A stretch of DNA of 64,000 bases from Synchiropus splendidus (GCF_027744825.2 NC_071334.1:4359437-4423436), one strand, 5' to 3'. Counted from the first letter of the stretch, positions 47,340-59,872 are shown. The notes: generated from the letters alone by a model not told the origin. Made by a program: numbers and translations.

Positions 47340-47690
47340 GGTGACGGGTAGATGAGACTTCATGAAACAGTGTTGCAGGGTTGGCGAAACAGTGTCCTGA
47401 TTTTCAGAGGCCACTAGATGGCGCTCTTGGGTTAGAAATGATGTGAGGTTTCATTGAATTACTTGTTCAAACATTTTACAGCACCATCTGGTGGCCTCTG
47501 AAAATCAGGACACTGTTTCATGAAACCTCTTCTACCCTTCAATACTGCATCATGAAACCTCATCTACCCTTCAATACTGCGTCATGAAACCTCCTCTACC
47601 CTTCAATACTGCGTCATGAAACCTCATCAACCCTTCAATACTGTGTCATGAAACTTCATCTACTTGTCAATACTGCGTCATGAAACCTGC
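47340..47690. repeat. repeat family A with six-unit 32-bp terminal array
   Basis: The left end GGTGACGGGTAGATGAG carries two terminal units. CTCF-like motifs CCACTAGATGGCGCT at 47411-47425 (+) and AGCACCATCTGGTGG at 47480-47494 (-). From about 47513 the end is repeated six times with a 32-bp period (CATGAAACCTCATCTACCCT variants). Confidence 0.9.
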
Positions 47691-48749
47691 CCAAGTCAAT
47701 GGCGCTACCATGAAGACATAGTTTCACAAGGTATGACTCTTCAGCCATCGAGTCCCATCCAGTGCAAATGTGTCAGTGTCAGTTCTGGTGATTCCCAAAC
47801 CTTTCATCCTTTCATGCGTAATGTTTCATCTACTTCAATGATTCCAAAAATTCCATAGTAGATTGTAAACCCAGGAGCTTCTGTCTGCTGAACGGTGAAT
47901 AAACGCATCACTTCAAATAGAGATCCAACAACTAGTTTCTCTTCATGTGTTCAACCTGTTGCCTCCATGCCACACGTCTTAGTCGCTACAATCCAGGTTC
48001 CCAGGATGTTTTGACATCCCGCTGTTTCCCACCGCGATTTATTATCGGGAGTTTATACAGACCTTTGGAACCAAACGTTCTGAACACACAGACAATAATG
48101 TCCCACATATGAGACGCATGGCAACAGAGAGTCTCTTGTTATACCTGAGACTCCTTTAATAGCTGTTTCGTGTCATTGACGTGAGTCTTTGTAGAAGTTG
48201 TAAACTTGATTCAAAGAATGCAGATGACAATAAAAAGGACACTACATTTATGTTTTGTTTTTTTTTTTTATTTTGAAGACAGCGTGGATGAAAAAGTTTT
48301 AACTTTTAAATGCATAAATATTGGGGTTTTATTTTGTTTTGAATTGAAGCAATAGAGATTATATACACAAAAATTATAGACAATTCGTCCCCATGGTGCG
48401 AGCTCTTTCAAATATGAACCTCTATCCCATTAAAAAGCCACATGAAAAAGGTCATGTGGTCCCATCTGACAATCCAAGATGGCGCAGCACACGAACCCAG
48501 CGAACAGTGAAATGAACTTTCAGCTTTCAGCTAAACATCCAGGCAAATGAGAGTCAATCAGCCAGCATTTAGCTTCTTCACATTTTCCTCAGTTCTGCCA
48601 CATTCCCCTCCAGCGTAGCCCCGGGTTACATCCAGAACCGGCTCCAACACTGGCTCTTGTCTTCTCACATGATCCTAGAGTTGAGCTGAGCTTATCAAAA
48701 GAGCGCTGAAGGTTTGTGATGTCACATCACACAGGCAGGTGGAGTGAAA
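47691..48749. other. intron DNA, nothing recognised
   Basis: T-run at 48257-48270. No gene or repeat was identified. Confidence 0.4.
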
Positions 48750-48795
48750 AAACAAAAAAAAAAAAATAAAAAAATAAAATATATATATATATATA

Positions 48796-48849
<54 letters not shown>

Positions 48850-48857
48850 TTTTTTAA
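48750..48857. repeat. low-complexity A-run / (TA)n / T-run foldback
   Basis: A-rich sequence, about 50 bp of TA with one GTGTA interruption, then a T-run. The whole is self-complementary and could form a long hairpin. Confidence 0.95.
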
Positions 48858-49595
48858 ATGTATAGTTCAACCATTTTATTGTCAAAAGAAACTTTGCCGT
48901 GCGCAAGGATTGGACATCATAAAAAAATTAAATAAATACATTATATATCTATATAATTCCTGAAGAATCTCAATTGTTTGTGAGACAAATGCCTCCACAT
49001 TGTTGTCTGTGTTTCATTTGTCGTGGCTTGGATTTTGCCATCCTCCTCCTCACATGGCTTTGGCTGAGGAAATCATTGTGCTTCTCACTCAATCTATAAC
49101 TTTGACTCTACATTTTCTTCAGCCAGTGCTGAAGTTGTCTGCTTATAGTATTGCGATTTTGCTCCCCAGCTGTAGAACTTCAATGTGTAGATGATGTTGG
49201 GCCTTTTTTACCCAAATATTGTTCAGCATTCTTCAACTTTTGTTTATTTTTGACATCTCTATCTCTTTATTACACGTGTATTACTGGTAATATCGCTTAA
49301 AGGGACAGGAATACTTGCCACTACAATGAAAAAAAAACGCTGGTGCTTGTTGTATTTCACCTTTTCGATCGAGTAGATGGTTGTGTGCTGCGGCCGGGAG
49401 GGTGACTGCATGTCTCTGCGAGGGAGAGAGGAAATGAGGATGAGCTTGTTAAAGGAAAAACAACTTAGTCAAGGTTCCGTGTTTATGAATTCCTCTGGCC
49501 TGACATCCACACGGTACATGCATGTGTGCAGAGAAACACTGTAAATCATTCCAACCAGCCGTGGCAATGTCTGTTTTACATGGTGTTCTGCGTGG
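48858..49595. other. intron DNA, nothing recognised
   Basis: AT-rich. No gene features. Confidence 0.4.
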
Positions 49596-49775
49596 ACCAG
49601 AGTGTGTGTGTGCCTGGTTTCGCTGTACTTGCGAGGACCATTTCGTGGAAACATAGGACATTTTTTTCAATGCTGAGCCTGAAACTGAGGGTTGAAACTT
49701 CAAAGGTTTAGGCTGAGAGGCTGGGGAAAGGGGTCTGGCAATGTGCGGTCCCCACAAAGATAGCCGTAGAAGTGT
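49596..49775. repeat. repeat family E, copy 2
   Basis: Follows a GT tract. Contains GGCTGAGAGGCTGGGGAAAGG and CAATGTGCGGTCCCCACAAA, as in 14681-14925. Confidence 0.5.
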
Positions 49776-50121
49776 GTGCGTCACATGATGGTGAGGTCCC
49801 TCACAAGTCACAGCCAAGTGTCACAACCCCCACCACCCTGGTGTTTCTGTGCCGCGCTACTAGCCGGATCATGAAGGAATGAAATCACCATATTTGACAA
49901 CTTTTCCTGAAAATGAACACACAGATTGCGCCACATCAGTTTCCCTTTTTATTTTCCTCATGCAACACATTTGTTTTCAATTAATTATAGTGGTGGTTTT
50001 ACACATAAAAACAAATCGCAACATCTTTGTTCAGCAGTTTTGTTTTCGCCAAACACACATTACAGTTCCTGCTTAATACATTTATTTTGAAGAGGACGAG
50101 ACGACAGAGCCTTTCCCCGAG

Positions 50122-50170
50122 ACTGGAACTAAAAAAGACTGGAACTAAAAAAGACTGGAACTGAAAAAGT
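50122..50170 (+). repeat. 17-bp minisatellite, three units
   Basis: Three tandem copies of GACTGGAACTAAAAAAG, the last with one change. Confidence 0.9.
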
Positions 50171-50479
50171 CAACTGCTACTGAACATTTTTTTTTTTCTT
50201 TTTTTAATACTAGAAGTCAATGTGGGACCGACCTGGCGATGTGGCTTCTTTTTTTTAAAGGCCTTTGCAGTCCATTAAAGTTCAGACAAACATGCACACA
50301 CGCAGTCGACAACACACATCAGTGCTGGAAGCATTTTGACATCGTCTGCAAGACATAAAAAGACCTTTCTTCTTTCCCCTCCTCTGTTCTTTGGGCCTAA
50401 TTACATGATTAAAAATGGCCGTCTCCTTCCTGACATAATTCATCACTGTCTTTTGCGTTTACCACCGTGCACGCACACA
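50171..50479. other. intron DNA, nothing recognised
   Basis: T-runs at 50188-50205 and 50249-50256, then anonymous sequence. Confidence 0.4.
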
Positions 50480-50850
50480 CGCACATGTTTGTCTTCCTGT
50501 CTTAGTGAGGACCGGCACTGACGTACATTGACATAACCCTTTCCCCAGCCTCCCCCCCTAAACACGGCCACCGAAAACACACGGCTAAACTTAACCTTGA
50601 CTCTGAACCAAAGTGAAACCCCAATATTATAACCTAAGTATTTTGTAGTTTTAACCCTCCGAATAAGGCTTGACAAAGTGAGAACCGGGCAAAATGTCCT
50701 CACTTTGCAAAAATGTCCTCACTCTGTTGGGTAAAAACGCATACAGGTTCTCACAAAGATAGAAGTACAAGAAGACACACAGACACACAACGAAAGATGC
50801 TTTGAAGCTGAATACTATTTTAGTGAAGTCACACACACACACTCACGCAC
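50480..50850. repeat. repeat family E, copy 3 (inverted relative to 1 and 2)
   Basis: CTTAGTGAGGACCGGCACTG, AACCCTTTCCCCAGCCTCCC, two closely spaced AAAATGTCCTCACT words, then GGTTCTCACAAAGATAGAAG and CA tracts. This microsatellite-linked sequence type is common in fish. Confidence 0.55.
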
Positions 50851-51389
50851 ACACACGCAGTAGCTTCACCATCTGAACAAAAGGTGTCGATGACCTGTGG
50901 GCTGTAGGGGTTAAGGGTGTGCCAGGTGCCACTTAAACAAGTCGTGGATTGTTGTATTCATAATAGCAAGTCGGTCCCATCTAAATCACACTCAGGTTAG
51001 TGAGGAACATCATCGTGTTCACGGTTGCGAAAAAAAAAAAAAATCTTTTTGATGTCGGTGAGCTCAGTTTTTCTAGTTGAGTTCTGCATGTGACCTTTGG
51101 AAAGTCTTGCCGCTGAATTGAATACATTGTCATCGCGAGTTACAATGGAAAACTGATTTGATTTCAAGTCTTTTCTGTGTATCATAAAATTATGTAGGTA
51201 CTTGCTGCATTATTGCGTTGATAAAATATTTTTTTTTTTTAGAAAGAATGTTTGAGAGCTTCCCACCGTCTTTTTATTTACCGCCATTCAATACAAAAAT
51301 ATGAACACACTCAAGTAGACACAAAGACAGATTTACTTGGGATGCATTCCACAAAGACAAATGCTTGTATGTGTGTAATAATAATTTTG
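50851..51389. other. intron DNA, nothing recognised
   Basis: A-run at 51030-51042 and T-run at 51230-51240. No gene. Confidence 0.4.
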
Positions 51390-51655
51390 GACCGGCTGTG
51401 GTGTCGGAACTTGGGACACATTTTGAGCGCTTTAACGTCAATAACAGATGTGAGGAGTTGATGATTCCAGTTCAGAACATTGGCCAGTTTGTTTCATGAG
51501 TCAGTCTCCATGCTGGAGCCCGTTTTCCAAACTAGTTTAGAAGTGATCCTCATGCATTTTTAAGCCTTTCTATGGAGCAGACAGCACCACTGCGCCCGCA
51601 GATTATAGAGCACTGCGTCTTATGCAGGAACAAGATCTGTTTTCCTTTGTACATT
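51390..51655 (+). repeat. repeat family C, partial copy in tshz3 intron 1
   Basis: From ACCGGCTGTGGTGTCGGAAC to GATCTGTTTTCCTTTGTAC. It is nearly identical to 10950-11200 in the same orientation. Confidence 0.88.
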
Positions 51656-52435
51656 TATGGTATTAACTAACAAATGGAAGATGTTATTTTTATAAATTAG
51701 CAGAACTCAATAACTAATAAAATCCATTTTGGAGCATGAAGTTTTTTAGTCAGTGTGTTTGGTCTGTCTACTTGAGGATGAGCGAATGATTCACTCCTGC
51801 TTTCTGGGAATATTCAACAGCATTTCACTGCTCATGTTGAACAGATTCCCTCCAGCTGCCATTCTCACACCATCTACTGTCCCAAACCTTGTCAGAGCAA
51901 CTTAAAACATAATGCAAGTTGGTCCCTAAAAAACATCACCGTCTTCATCTCAGGATGCAGTTGATGAAAAGCTTGGATTCTTTCTGAGGTCTTGCCGTTG
52001 ATTCCTTCTTAAGTGGCTGCATTTTAAAGAGATGATGGCTATAGAGGATTGTTTGAACATGGTGATGTCCGGTACACATGTTGAAAACCTGTGGTATCTT
52101 TGCAAATACATATTTATGGCCTAATATTTCGATACAGCCTCTGTTTTAGTTGCAATAATAGCAATAATAATAATAATGACATGCTTTCATCCTTGATCCA
52201 TGATTCTAATGACGTGAAAATATCTCATGCTGACAATCTTTTAAACCGTATCTGACCTTTGCTTCCACCAAGCTGTCACACACTTTAAGTCGGGAAAACT
52301 GTCCTCGCGTTCCTGATCCCCAAAAACATTTGTTCCTCATCAGAATAAGATTTCAGCTGTAACTCAGAGCGTCGCCCTTCCAGCTGACCTCATCCGCTCG
52401 GCAGTCTCCAACATCTCAGCGAAACCCGATGTGTT
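51656..52435. other. intron DNA, nothing recognised
   Basis: AT-rich, with a short AAT repeat near 52153-52178. Confidence 0.4.
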
Positions 52436-52439
52436 GTGG

Positions 52440-53070
52440 AGGTAGGCAGGACCTCGGTGTGCGTGTGCGCGCCTGTGTGTGACTCTAAGCCTCATTAAAT
52501 GAGCGTCATACGTGGCTTGGCGCTGTAAACATGCTAATATTTCTTAATGGCACTGGCCGACATTGATATGCATGTGAACTCCAGACCTGCTCCATCACAC
52601 CCGCCCCTCTTCAGCAGCGAGCCGTCCCCACACCCCCCTTGTCCCTCTGTTTTTCCATTAATATCAAGTGATTGAGCGTAACATTAGCAGATAAAGCGGA
52701 GAGTAAGATGACATATATGCTGTGGATGCAGGAATTAACGCCTAATATAATCACTCGGCTTTGCACAGGAGGGAAGAGCTACCTCTCGTCTCTGTGGCTT
52801 TTTCTTTTTTTCCCTCCAGATTTTCTTGCACAGTCAGCGGAAGATCCTTTTTTTTTGTAAGTCGTGTTTTAGGCAAACACAAATAAAGGCGCGAGCCCAC
52901 ATTGATCCACCTCGGGTGGCTGAATGTTTCGTTGATCTGGAGTCCGGCTGGTTATTTTCACCGCGTTCATCAGCTTTTATTAGCTTAATAAATCACCTTT
53001 GTTGTCAATCAAGCGGCAGAGAATAATTGGATATGGTTGAAGCCTGGCGTGATGGATTATAAATCATTCA
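52440..53070. promoter_or_regulatory. candidate intronic enhancer cluster (strong texture)
   Basis: Three dense, repeat-free blocks. About 52490-52585: CCTCATTAAATGAGCG and CATGCTAATATTTC. About 52655-52770: CCATTAATATCAAGTG, GAATTAACGCCTAATATAATCAC. About 52960-53095: TTTATTAGCTTAATAAATCACC, then CTTTGTTGTCAATCAAG (SOX-like and PBX/HOX-like cores side by side) and GAATAATTGGATATGG. Conserved status is inferred. Confidence 0.42.
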
Positions 53071-53094
53071 AGATTAAATTAAAAGATAATGCAC

Positions 53095-53508
53095 AAACTT
53101 AATGGTTTGTGTTTTGCAGTCTAAATTGCCTCGGAGCTGAGCTGTTTTCCGCCTTTATTGCCAGACGTTTTTTTCTTTTTTTTCCCCTCTTAAAGACAAA
53201 CATTTCACACCTTTTATTGCCCGTGCACACTGTGCCTCTTTGATTTGGATTCTTTCCTTCTTGCGAGTCTTTTTTTTTTTTTTTCATTTTGGCAGAGGGT
53301 GATTTGTGGCTATTGCCATGGTTTGAATATGTGGGTTTTGCTCTTGAAGAGGAAATTCAAATTAATAGGATTGTGATTATTTGAAAATATTACAAAAAGA
53401 ACATTTCAAACTGTCTCTGTCTCTTCTGTTTATTTAACGTTTTTACATTTTATTGTTGTTGTAAAAAACAACAGAATACAATAAAACACTTATTTTTATT
53501 TGTTCATT
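53095..53508. other. intron DNA, nothing recognised
   Basis: T-runs at 53168-53183 and 53269-53284. No gene. Confidence 0.4.
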
Positions 53509-54078
53509 ACAGTAAGTAAATATAAAGCGCAGCAGAATATTGGCCCCGCCCACTAAGTCTAAGAAGGAAAACAGATCTTGTTCCTACATGAGCCGCAGCC
53601 ATCTATAAGCCGCAGGTGCAGTGGTGCTGTCTGCACCGTAGAAAGGCTTAAAAACGCATGAGGATCACTTCTAAACTAGTTTGGAAAATGGGCTCCAGCA
53701 TGGAGACTGACTCATGAAACAAACTAGACAATGTTCTGAACTGGAATCATCAACTCCTCACATCATTTACTGACTCTGAAGCGCTCAAAATGACACCACA
53801 GCCGCTCTCAGCTGCTGCTTCTCGTCTCCGCTCCTCCAGGAGATCGGCTCTGTGGCGGAGCTGCGGACACACGGGCAAAAACAGCGGATTTTGAGCGCTT
53901 TAAGGTCAATAAAACACCTGTGATGTCATGGGTTTGATGTGAGGAGGCTCAATATTTTGGCAGCATGAGGCTCTTTAGCCTGGAAAAATCCAGATATTAG
54001 CCGCATCCCAGTATAAACCACAGGGTTCAGACCGCGAGAAAAAAGTAGTTGCTTATATTCCACAAATTACAGTACATA
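53509..54078 (-). repeat. repeat family C, longest copy (reverse orientation)
   Basis: The left end TTACAGTAAGTAAATATAAAGC and the right end GCTTATATTCCACAAATTACAGTA share inverted CAGTAA and AATATAAGC words, so the copy appears to span both ends of a TA-flanked MITE of about 570 bp. The middle matches 10885-11210 and 51390-51655. CCGCATCCCAGTATAAACCA near the right resembles a repeat widespread in vertebrates (recollection). Confidence 0.78.
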
Positions 54079-54237
54079 CATACATTTTTAAAATGTATTT
54101 AGAAATGTTATTGCTAACGCTGCAATGTTGTGCTGCGATTTTTAAGCTAAGTTTCATCTCTGAAGTTTGATTATTTAGTTTTATTCATTTATTTAATTTT
54201 TTTTGTTCATTTATTAATATTATTAATATTGTTTTGT

Positions 54238-54326
54238 TCAGTATTGCACAATGTACCGAAGCACATTCCGAGTTGGTGGGATCCTCACTGACCTTGGCAA
54301 TAAAGCTGAGTCTGATTCTGAATGAA
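54238..54326 (+). repeat. retroposon 3' tail fragment
   Basis: ATTGCACAATG followed by TGACCTTGGCAATAAAGCTG and AGTCTGATTCTGAATG is the type of tail seen at the 3' ends of fish non-LTR retroposons (recollection). Only the tail is present. Confidence 0.45.
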
Positions 54327-55633
54327 ACTATTCAGGAAAGACAGGTGGAAAAGAAGGGCCAGAAAAACAGCAAGATCGCATATATAGCGCTATAGCCACT
54401 GAATTTAACTGTGTCCGTTTGCGTTGGAAGCAAGTCTGCGCTATCATAATCGCCTCCTGCCTATTTGACAGGACCTTAAAGTGATCCTGTCATTTTATTT
54501 ACACCCGGACCACTGTTTGATTTACGGGGAAACACGCGCTCGCACACAAGCGCTCCCCAGTGCTGGCTTCCCCTGCGAGCTCGGTCGAGTAGGTCGGATG
54601 ACATCTTTTGATCAGAGCTGTCCAAAGAGATCAGAGCCGACTGGCAGGTAATAGATACCCATGAAGTAACCCAGCTGCACTGCGCGTGCGTGTCACACAC
54701 AAACACGAAACAGATACCTGGACTCTGCTCTCAATCAATCTGGCCATTTCTTTTGCATGTTACATCGATGGCTCTGCTATTTTGCGTACCCACTCCTGGC
54801 AACGCTGGCACCGAGCTGACACGCTGACAGACGGAAATGAGCTGCAGATGTGAGGCGAGAAAGAGGGGATAAAAAAACGGAGCAGAAAACGGTCGGGTGC
54901 GCCGAAGGAGAAAGCAGCGCTTTGGTGGCAAAGTGAGGATGGAGAGAACAGTAAACAAATGGGAAGCGCTGGGAATGATGGATCTTGCTCAGCCCTGCTT
55001 GGCTAACTCCTCACAGCCTGCTGATCCCCCTAGATACACAAAGATGCACAGGCACACAGACCCACACGCCTCCCTTGGGAGGAGCGTTCATGACCCAGGC
55101 TCACCCTCTGGGCTTTGAGAGTGCCACTGCGAGTGCAAGCTATCTGAATAATAAACCGTCGGCTGTCTACGAAGTAGCTCGTACCGTGGAGCTCCGGCAC
55201 GATAGAAAGTCTACTCAGAAAACCAACCCAAAGATGTCGGAAAAAATAAGTCAGGTGGTGAAAACGTTTGATAAGCTCGCGCTGGAGTGACCTCATCCCT
55301 GCGGCCCTGGTCAGTGATGCGCAACGCTGACCTCTGATTGGTCTCCATTTTTCGTCATTGAGAAAAGAGTCTTGTTTGCACACTGACCGTGCAACTGATG
55401 GAGAAGCAAAAGAGGCCCCCGACTGTTTACTGACTGCAGCCCAACATTAAGAAACCGGACTGCTGTTGGTCACAGTGTTGAATTCCAAAGTCACTTGGCA
55501 GGCAGGTGACTCACTGAAGTGAATCCAGTCCTCAGCTGTTGAAGTTTTGTGTACGGCCTACTATGTGTGACATGATCAAGCCAGTATTGAACCGTGATAA
55601 CTAGTGTAACGTTAGAAAACTACAGTGATCATT
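54327..55633. other. intron DNA, no gene recognised
   Basis: 54400-54720 and 54840-55300 have longer open frames (up to 117 codons) on both strands but no domain. They are not called. Confidence 0.45.
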
Positions 55634-55832
55634 GATAGTGATTGGTAGATGAGGTATCACGAAACAGTGTTGCAGGGTTGATGAAACAGTGACCTCATTT
55701 TCAGAGGCCTCTAGATGGCGCTCTTGGTTTAGAATGGACTAAGTCCAAACATTTTACAGTAGACAGTGCCATCTAGTGGCCTCTGAAAAATCAGGACACT
55801 GTTTCATGAAACCTCATTGACCCGTCAGCAGC
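55634..55832. repeat. repeat family A, copy in tshz3 intron 1
   Basis: Starts TAGTGATTGGTAGATGAGG. CTCF-like motifs CCTCTAGATGGCGCT at 55708-55722 (+) and AGTGCCATCTAGTGG at 55765-55779 (-). This is the copy nearest exon 2 (6 kb upstream). Confidence 0.87.
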
Positions 55833-56759
55833 TTGGCATACACTTAAACCAGAGAAGCTTTTGTTTACACCTTGTGTAAAGTGTTGAAGATTGTACTCAC
55901 AAATTCAAGCATCACAAAGACAAAAGATTAGGGAGGTGTTTTAGCTATGAGCATCATGAGGGTAACGTTGTCATCACAATAAAAAAAAAAATAATAATAC
56001 AAATTAATGAAAGAAATGTCAATAATTTTATTTGTCTATTTTGTGTTTATTTTTTATTTAAATTATTTTATTTGTTTTTTTGTGGTTTTTTTTATTTTTT
56101 AAAGAAATACATGTTGACTGTGTCAGTGTGTCAGGCGTAAAATATTCATCTTTCTTTTGTGCGTTTCTTTTGGATGCCATAAGTCAGACATGCTGGGGTT
56201 CATAAGATGAGATTTTACACTTTTGTTATGGTTGCACATGTAGAAACTGGCTCACACAGACGCCTCAGCGAGGGCGTCGTACAGTCAAACTGCGGCATGT
56301 AAACACACTGTCAGCACCACTGACACCAGCTGAGTGGCATTAGCCAGGCTAACACCGCTCGCACACACACTTACACTCTGACACTGTGTGTGTGTTGTGT
56401 GCAGTATATGAACTGAAGACAAATACAACAACTGTTGCAACTCTGCATCATCCCCACGATGCTTCAGACTGAGCCGAATGTTCATTGCCACTTATCTGCC
56501 AGAAGCAGATAAGGCAGAAGCAGAACTATATAGTTGCAAAATATAGTTCTGGAGAGAAAAATAAATTGATGTAACGTTTATGACTATGAGCAAGCAGTTA
56601 ATGAAAAATAAAGAATGTATTTGATTGTTTTTATTGATGGAAGTATTCAACAGTTAACACCCTTTGTTGCACTGTAAAATAGAAACGTAACATTAGTCAA
56701 AAACATGTATTTAAGTCTCTTATTTTAATGCGTTTTTGTGCATATATGACAGAAAACTA
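55833..56759. other. intron DNA, nothing recognised
   Basis: AT-rich, with A/T runs at 55980-55992 and 56030-56105. Confidence 0.4.
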
Positions 56760-57320
56760 ACGTTTCTGTCATGGCTGCTCAGGAATCAGACCCGGTCGTT
56801 GAACTGTTGGTGGCTTACAGATGAGATTCAGAGTAGGTTTAACAATAGTTTATTATAATTACAGGACAAACAAAAGACGGACAGGAACAATGAACCAAAG
56901 GAGTGGACACCAAACGTAAGGCAGAGGGGTAAAACCTGAAAATAAAACTCAAGCCTGACAAAGGGGGACAACAAAAACACACTGGGAATAAACCCACAAG
57001 GCGCTCGGTGGTGGAATTAAACACAAACACGCAAGGAATAAATCTCAAAAAAGTGAGTTACAGAGACACGATACTTTAAAGGGAAGCGAGAAACTGAAAA
57101 CGAAGCAAGGAATACAGCTAAGGAGGAGACAGAAAGAAAGTCACGCATGCACGGAATTTAGAATAATCAAAAGAGCACGAGAGAGCGGAGTCAGGAAGGG
57201 AGAGTTTACCGTAGGAACACGGAGTAACCATCTGGCAACAGGAACTGGAATATAGCTGAACAGGACCAGTTGTGTTGCCTGGAAACTGGAAGAAAAATAG
57301 GAAACGGAAATGACCACAAA
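56760..57320. repeat. A/G-rich strand-asymmetric block, possible old dispersed element
   Basis: The + strand is strongly enriched in A and G over about 500 bp (AATAAAACTC, GGGAATAAACCC, AAACACAAACACGC), ending in GCAACAGGAACTGG. Such skew is common in degraded transposon internal sequence. No second copy lies in the window and no coding capacity is seen. Confidence 0.3.
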
Positions 57321-57489
57321 AGAAAAGCATTAGAAAAGAGGAACACAACAACAACTCTCTGTTCAAACAGCGTATAAGTGAGTTCCGCAGAGTCTCTATT
57401 CATCATGTGTCTGGGTCGATCAGACACTTCTTCAGAATCGATGGCCTTCCTCACCGTTCCTGTGTCTCGCACAGCCACATACCTTTAAC

Positions 57490-58020
57490 TATACTTGCCA
57501 CACACACTCGCACGCACACACCGCTAATTTGTCAGCGCACGTCAAACCACAATAATTAAGTATTATTGATCTCTGATTCAATTAACTTCATTAACATGGG
57601 TTGTACAGTCGATCGAGGGGGAGGAGGGGAGCGGGAGAGGGGGGTGATGCGATCTCATCCAGTGGCTGGGTGATGAATGCAGTCCATAACATGCTATTGT
57701 CACATCCGCCGTGTTATTAAACAGGAGTTTGCGTCTTGTTTCACCGTTTCCGCTGCAGAACGTGGGACCTTTTTCAGACCTTGAAGCGCTCGTCGAAACT
57801 CCATTTTTATTTCACCTGCGCCTGACACCTACTATTATTTACTTGAGCAGTGATTGTGTTCAGACGTCAGGAAGGATTTCGGAAAAACAAATTGCTTCAA
57901 CAGCGGCAGCTTGCAAAATGAGATGAAACTACCTTTCGCACCCTGCTGACTATTCATCTGGTGCTCCCGCTCGCTGCTAATTAAAAAGAGCACCTGCACT
58001 CCTGGCGTGTTTGGCCCAGT
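57490..58020. promoter_or_regulatory. candidate intronic enhancer(s)
   Basis: CCACAATAATTAAGTATTATTG and CAATTAACTTCATTAAC (57547-57594), and later GCTGACTATTCATCTGG and GCTGCTAATTAAAAAGAGC (57976-57994). Repeat-free apart from a purine run (57617-57645). Called on texture. Confidence 0.33.
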
Positions 58021-58573
58021 GCGGGTAATGTGTTGTTGTTGTTTTTTTTTGTTTTTCTTTTCCAAATTTATCTCAGTGTGGTGGGTCGTAGCGTTAGTGA
58101 GGCTGGAGTTATGCCAGAAGTCTTGTGCATCATCATCTCTACATGAACCTGAAGGCTTGTCTTTGTGTGTGAGTAGTGGTTGAGTAACTAAAATATCCGC
58201 TGTTTGCATTTCGTACAGTTTGGACCCTATCTGGGCATCGTCAGGGCGGTTAATATGTTTCAGGTTAACCACAACTTCACAACAAAGACGGTCATGGGGG
58301 AAGAAGGTTCAGAAGGCTTTGAGAGTGTGAATGACAAAGCAATGGGAATCTGCAAACGCTCAGGTTAACCACAAATAACCTGTCATACATGTGGATGTAA
58401 ATGCTTCATTTTGGGCTTAGCGCCGGGGAAGAGATGGCGAAATATTTTAGCTTCTTTCTTGATACCACAAACTAGCCCACCTGAGGAGGTTGTTTCAACG
58501 CCATGACTGTGTCCAGTCAATATTTCAGTAGCTCGACGAAATCACTTTTTAATTTATTTTTGTTTTTTAAGTT
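58021..58573. other. intron DNA, nothing recognised
   Basis: GTT/T-rich run at 58031-58060. Otherwise anonymous. Confidence 0.4.
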
Positions 58574-58970
58574 CATGAAACCACTGTGTTTTTTCTCACT
58601 CTTTTTTTTTAGAATATTTCATAAAAGTATTTTACCAATTTACCTGCTCCCCTGTATCTTTGTGGGCAGAAATGTCTCTTCAATGGCCTCTGACACGAGA
58701 AGCCATGTTTTTGCCAAGTAGTAATAAAATGCCTTTTATGAGTAATGATATATTTAAAAGATACATGAAACTACTGTGCTTAGAATCATTTTTAAACACA
58801 TTTTTTAGAATATTTCATAAAAATAGTTTTCCAATTTACCTGCTCCCCTGTATTTTTGTGGGCAGAAATGTCCCTTTAATGGCCTCTAACACGCAAAGCC
58901 ATGTTTTTGCCACGTTGTAAATAATGCCTTTTATGAGTAATGATGTATTTAAAACACGTGAAACCACTGA
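58574..58970 (+). repeat. tandem duplication, two units of about 190 bp
   Basis: CATGAAACCACTGTG (58574) recurs as CATGAAACTACTGTG (58764) and again as the start of a third unit, CGTGAAACCACTG (58957). Within each unit: TTTTTAGAATATTTCATAAA, CAATTTACCTGCTCCCCTGT and TTGTGGGCAGAAATGTC in the same order. The two open frames across it are copies of each other and encode nothing recognisable. Confidence 0.9.
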
Positions 58971-58984
58971 GGAGTTCATGCATA

Positions 58985-59375
58985 AATGCTAGGGCCTTGT
59001 ATTGGCGGGTATCTATATCTACGATACGTATCTGTGTATTGCAATACTGTAGGTTCAGCAATATATTGTAATATTAGCTAACAACAGCCATGAAGTTAAG
59101 GGGAAATGTTGTACGATATTATGAACATGAAAACAAGTTACGATGGTAGTCCAGTTAGACTTTCAGTTAAATGTTGCAACTTCCTTCATCAACAAAATAG
59201 AAAGAAATTAGTATTTTTATTACTGTTATTATTATACTATACTACACTGTTATTATACTATCATTAGTATGAAACACACCACCAAAGCAGCTGAATGTCT
59301 AAAGATCTTTGTAATACATATCAATATAGCAGACTGAAAATATCAAGACAATAACACAACAATCGAGTATCGCTA
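58985..59375. repeat. possible relic of a TATCGATA-type dispersed element
   Basis: GGGTATCTATATCTACGATACGTATC near the left and CGAGTATCGCTATATTTGAG followed by TTTTCACCCCTGTT near the right resemble the two ends of a family common in fish (recollection). Heavily decayed. Confidence 0.35.
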
Positions 59376-59872
59376 TATTTGAGTGCTTCACTATTTTCAC
59401 CCCTGTTAAACATACGGACAAACGTGGGGGGATTAACCGATTCCTCAGTGAGGAACTCTCAGTCTGCGCATCGCCCGCTCGCAGGTACACAGATGTGTGA
59501 CACACACATGTTCTTATCACACGGAGACAGCTCATTTGAAAGGGGGAGCGTGTTCAAAGTGATTTAAAGTAGATTTCACATTGATGTTTGGCCTTGATGA
59601 GAGCGTCGGGCTGCTGCGTTCAGCTGTTTCCTCAGCCGGAGCATTGTTCTCTTAAACAGCTGTCGTTTTGGCTGATTCAGAACAGATGGCATGTACATGT
59701 GGGTTGTGCTGCTCGGTTGCACGTATTTGCGGGTCGCTGGATGTTGCTGTGAGATGAGGAGGGGGGTGCTGGAGGAGGGAGGGGGGGAGTCGATAGAAGA
59801 AAAGGGAACCAGATGAGTGTGTTTGTGTGTTGTGTTCCTTAAACCAAATAATTCAACAGTTGTTACTTCATA

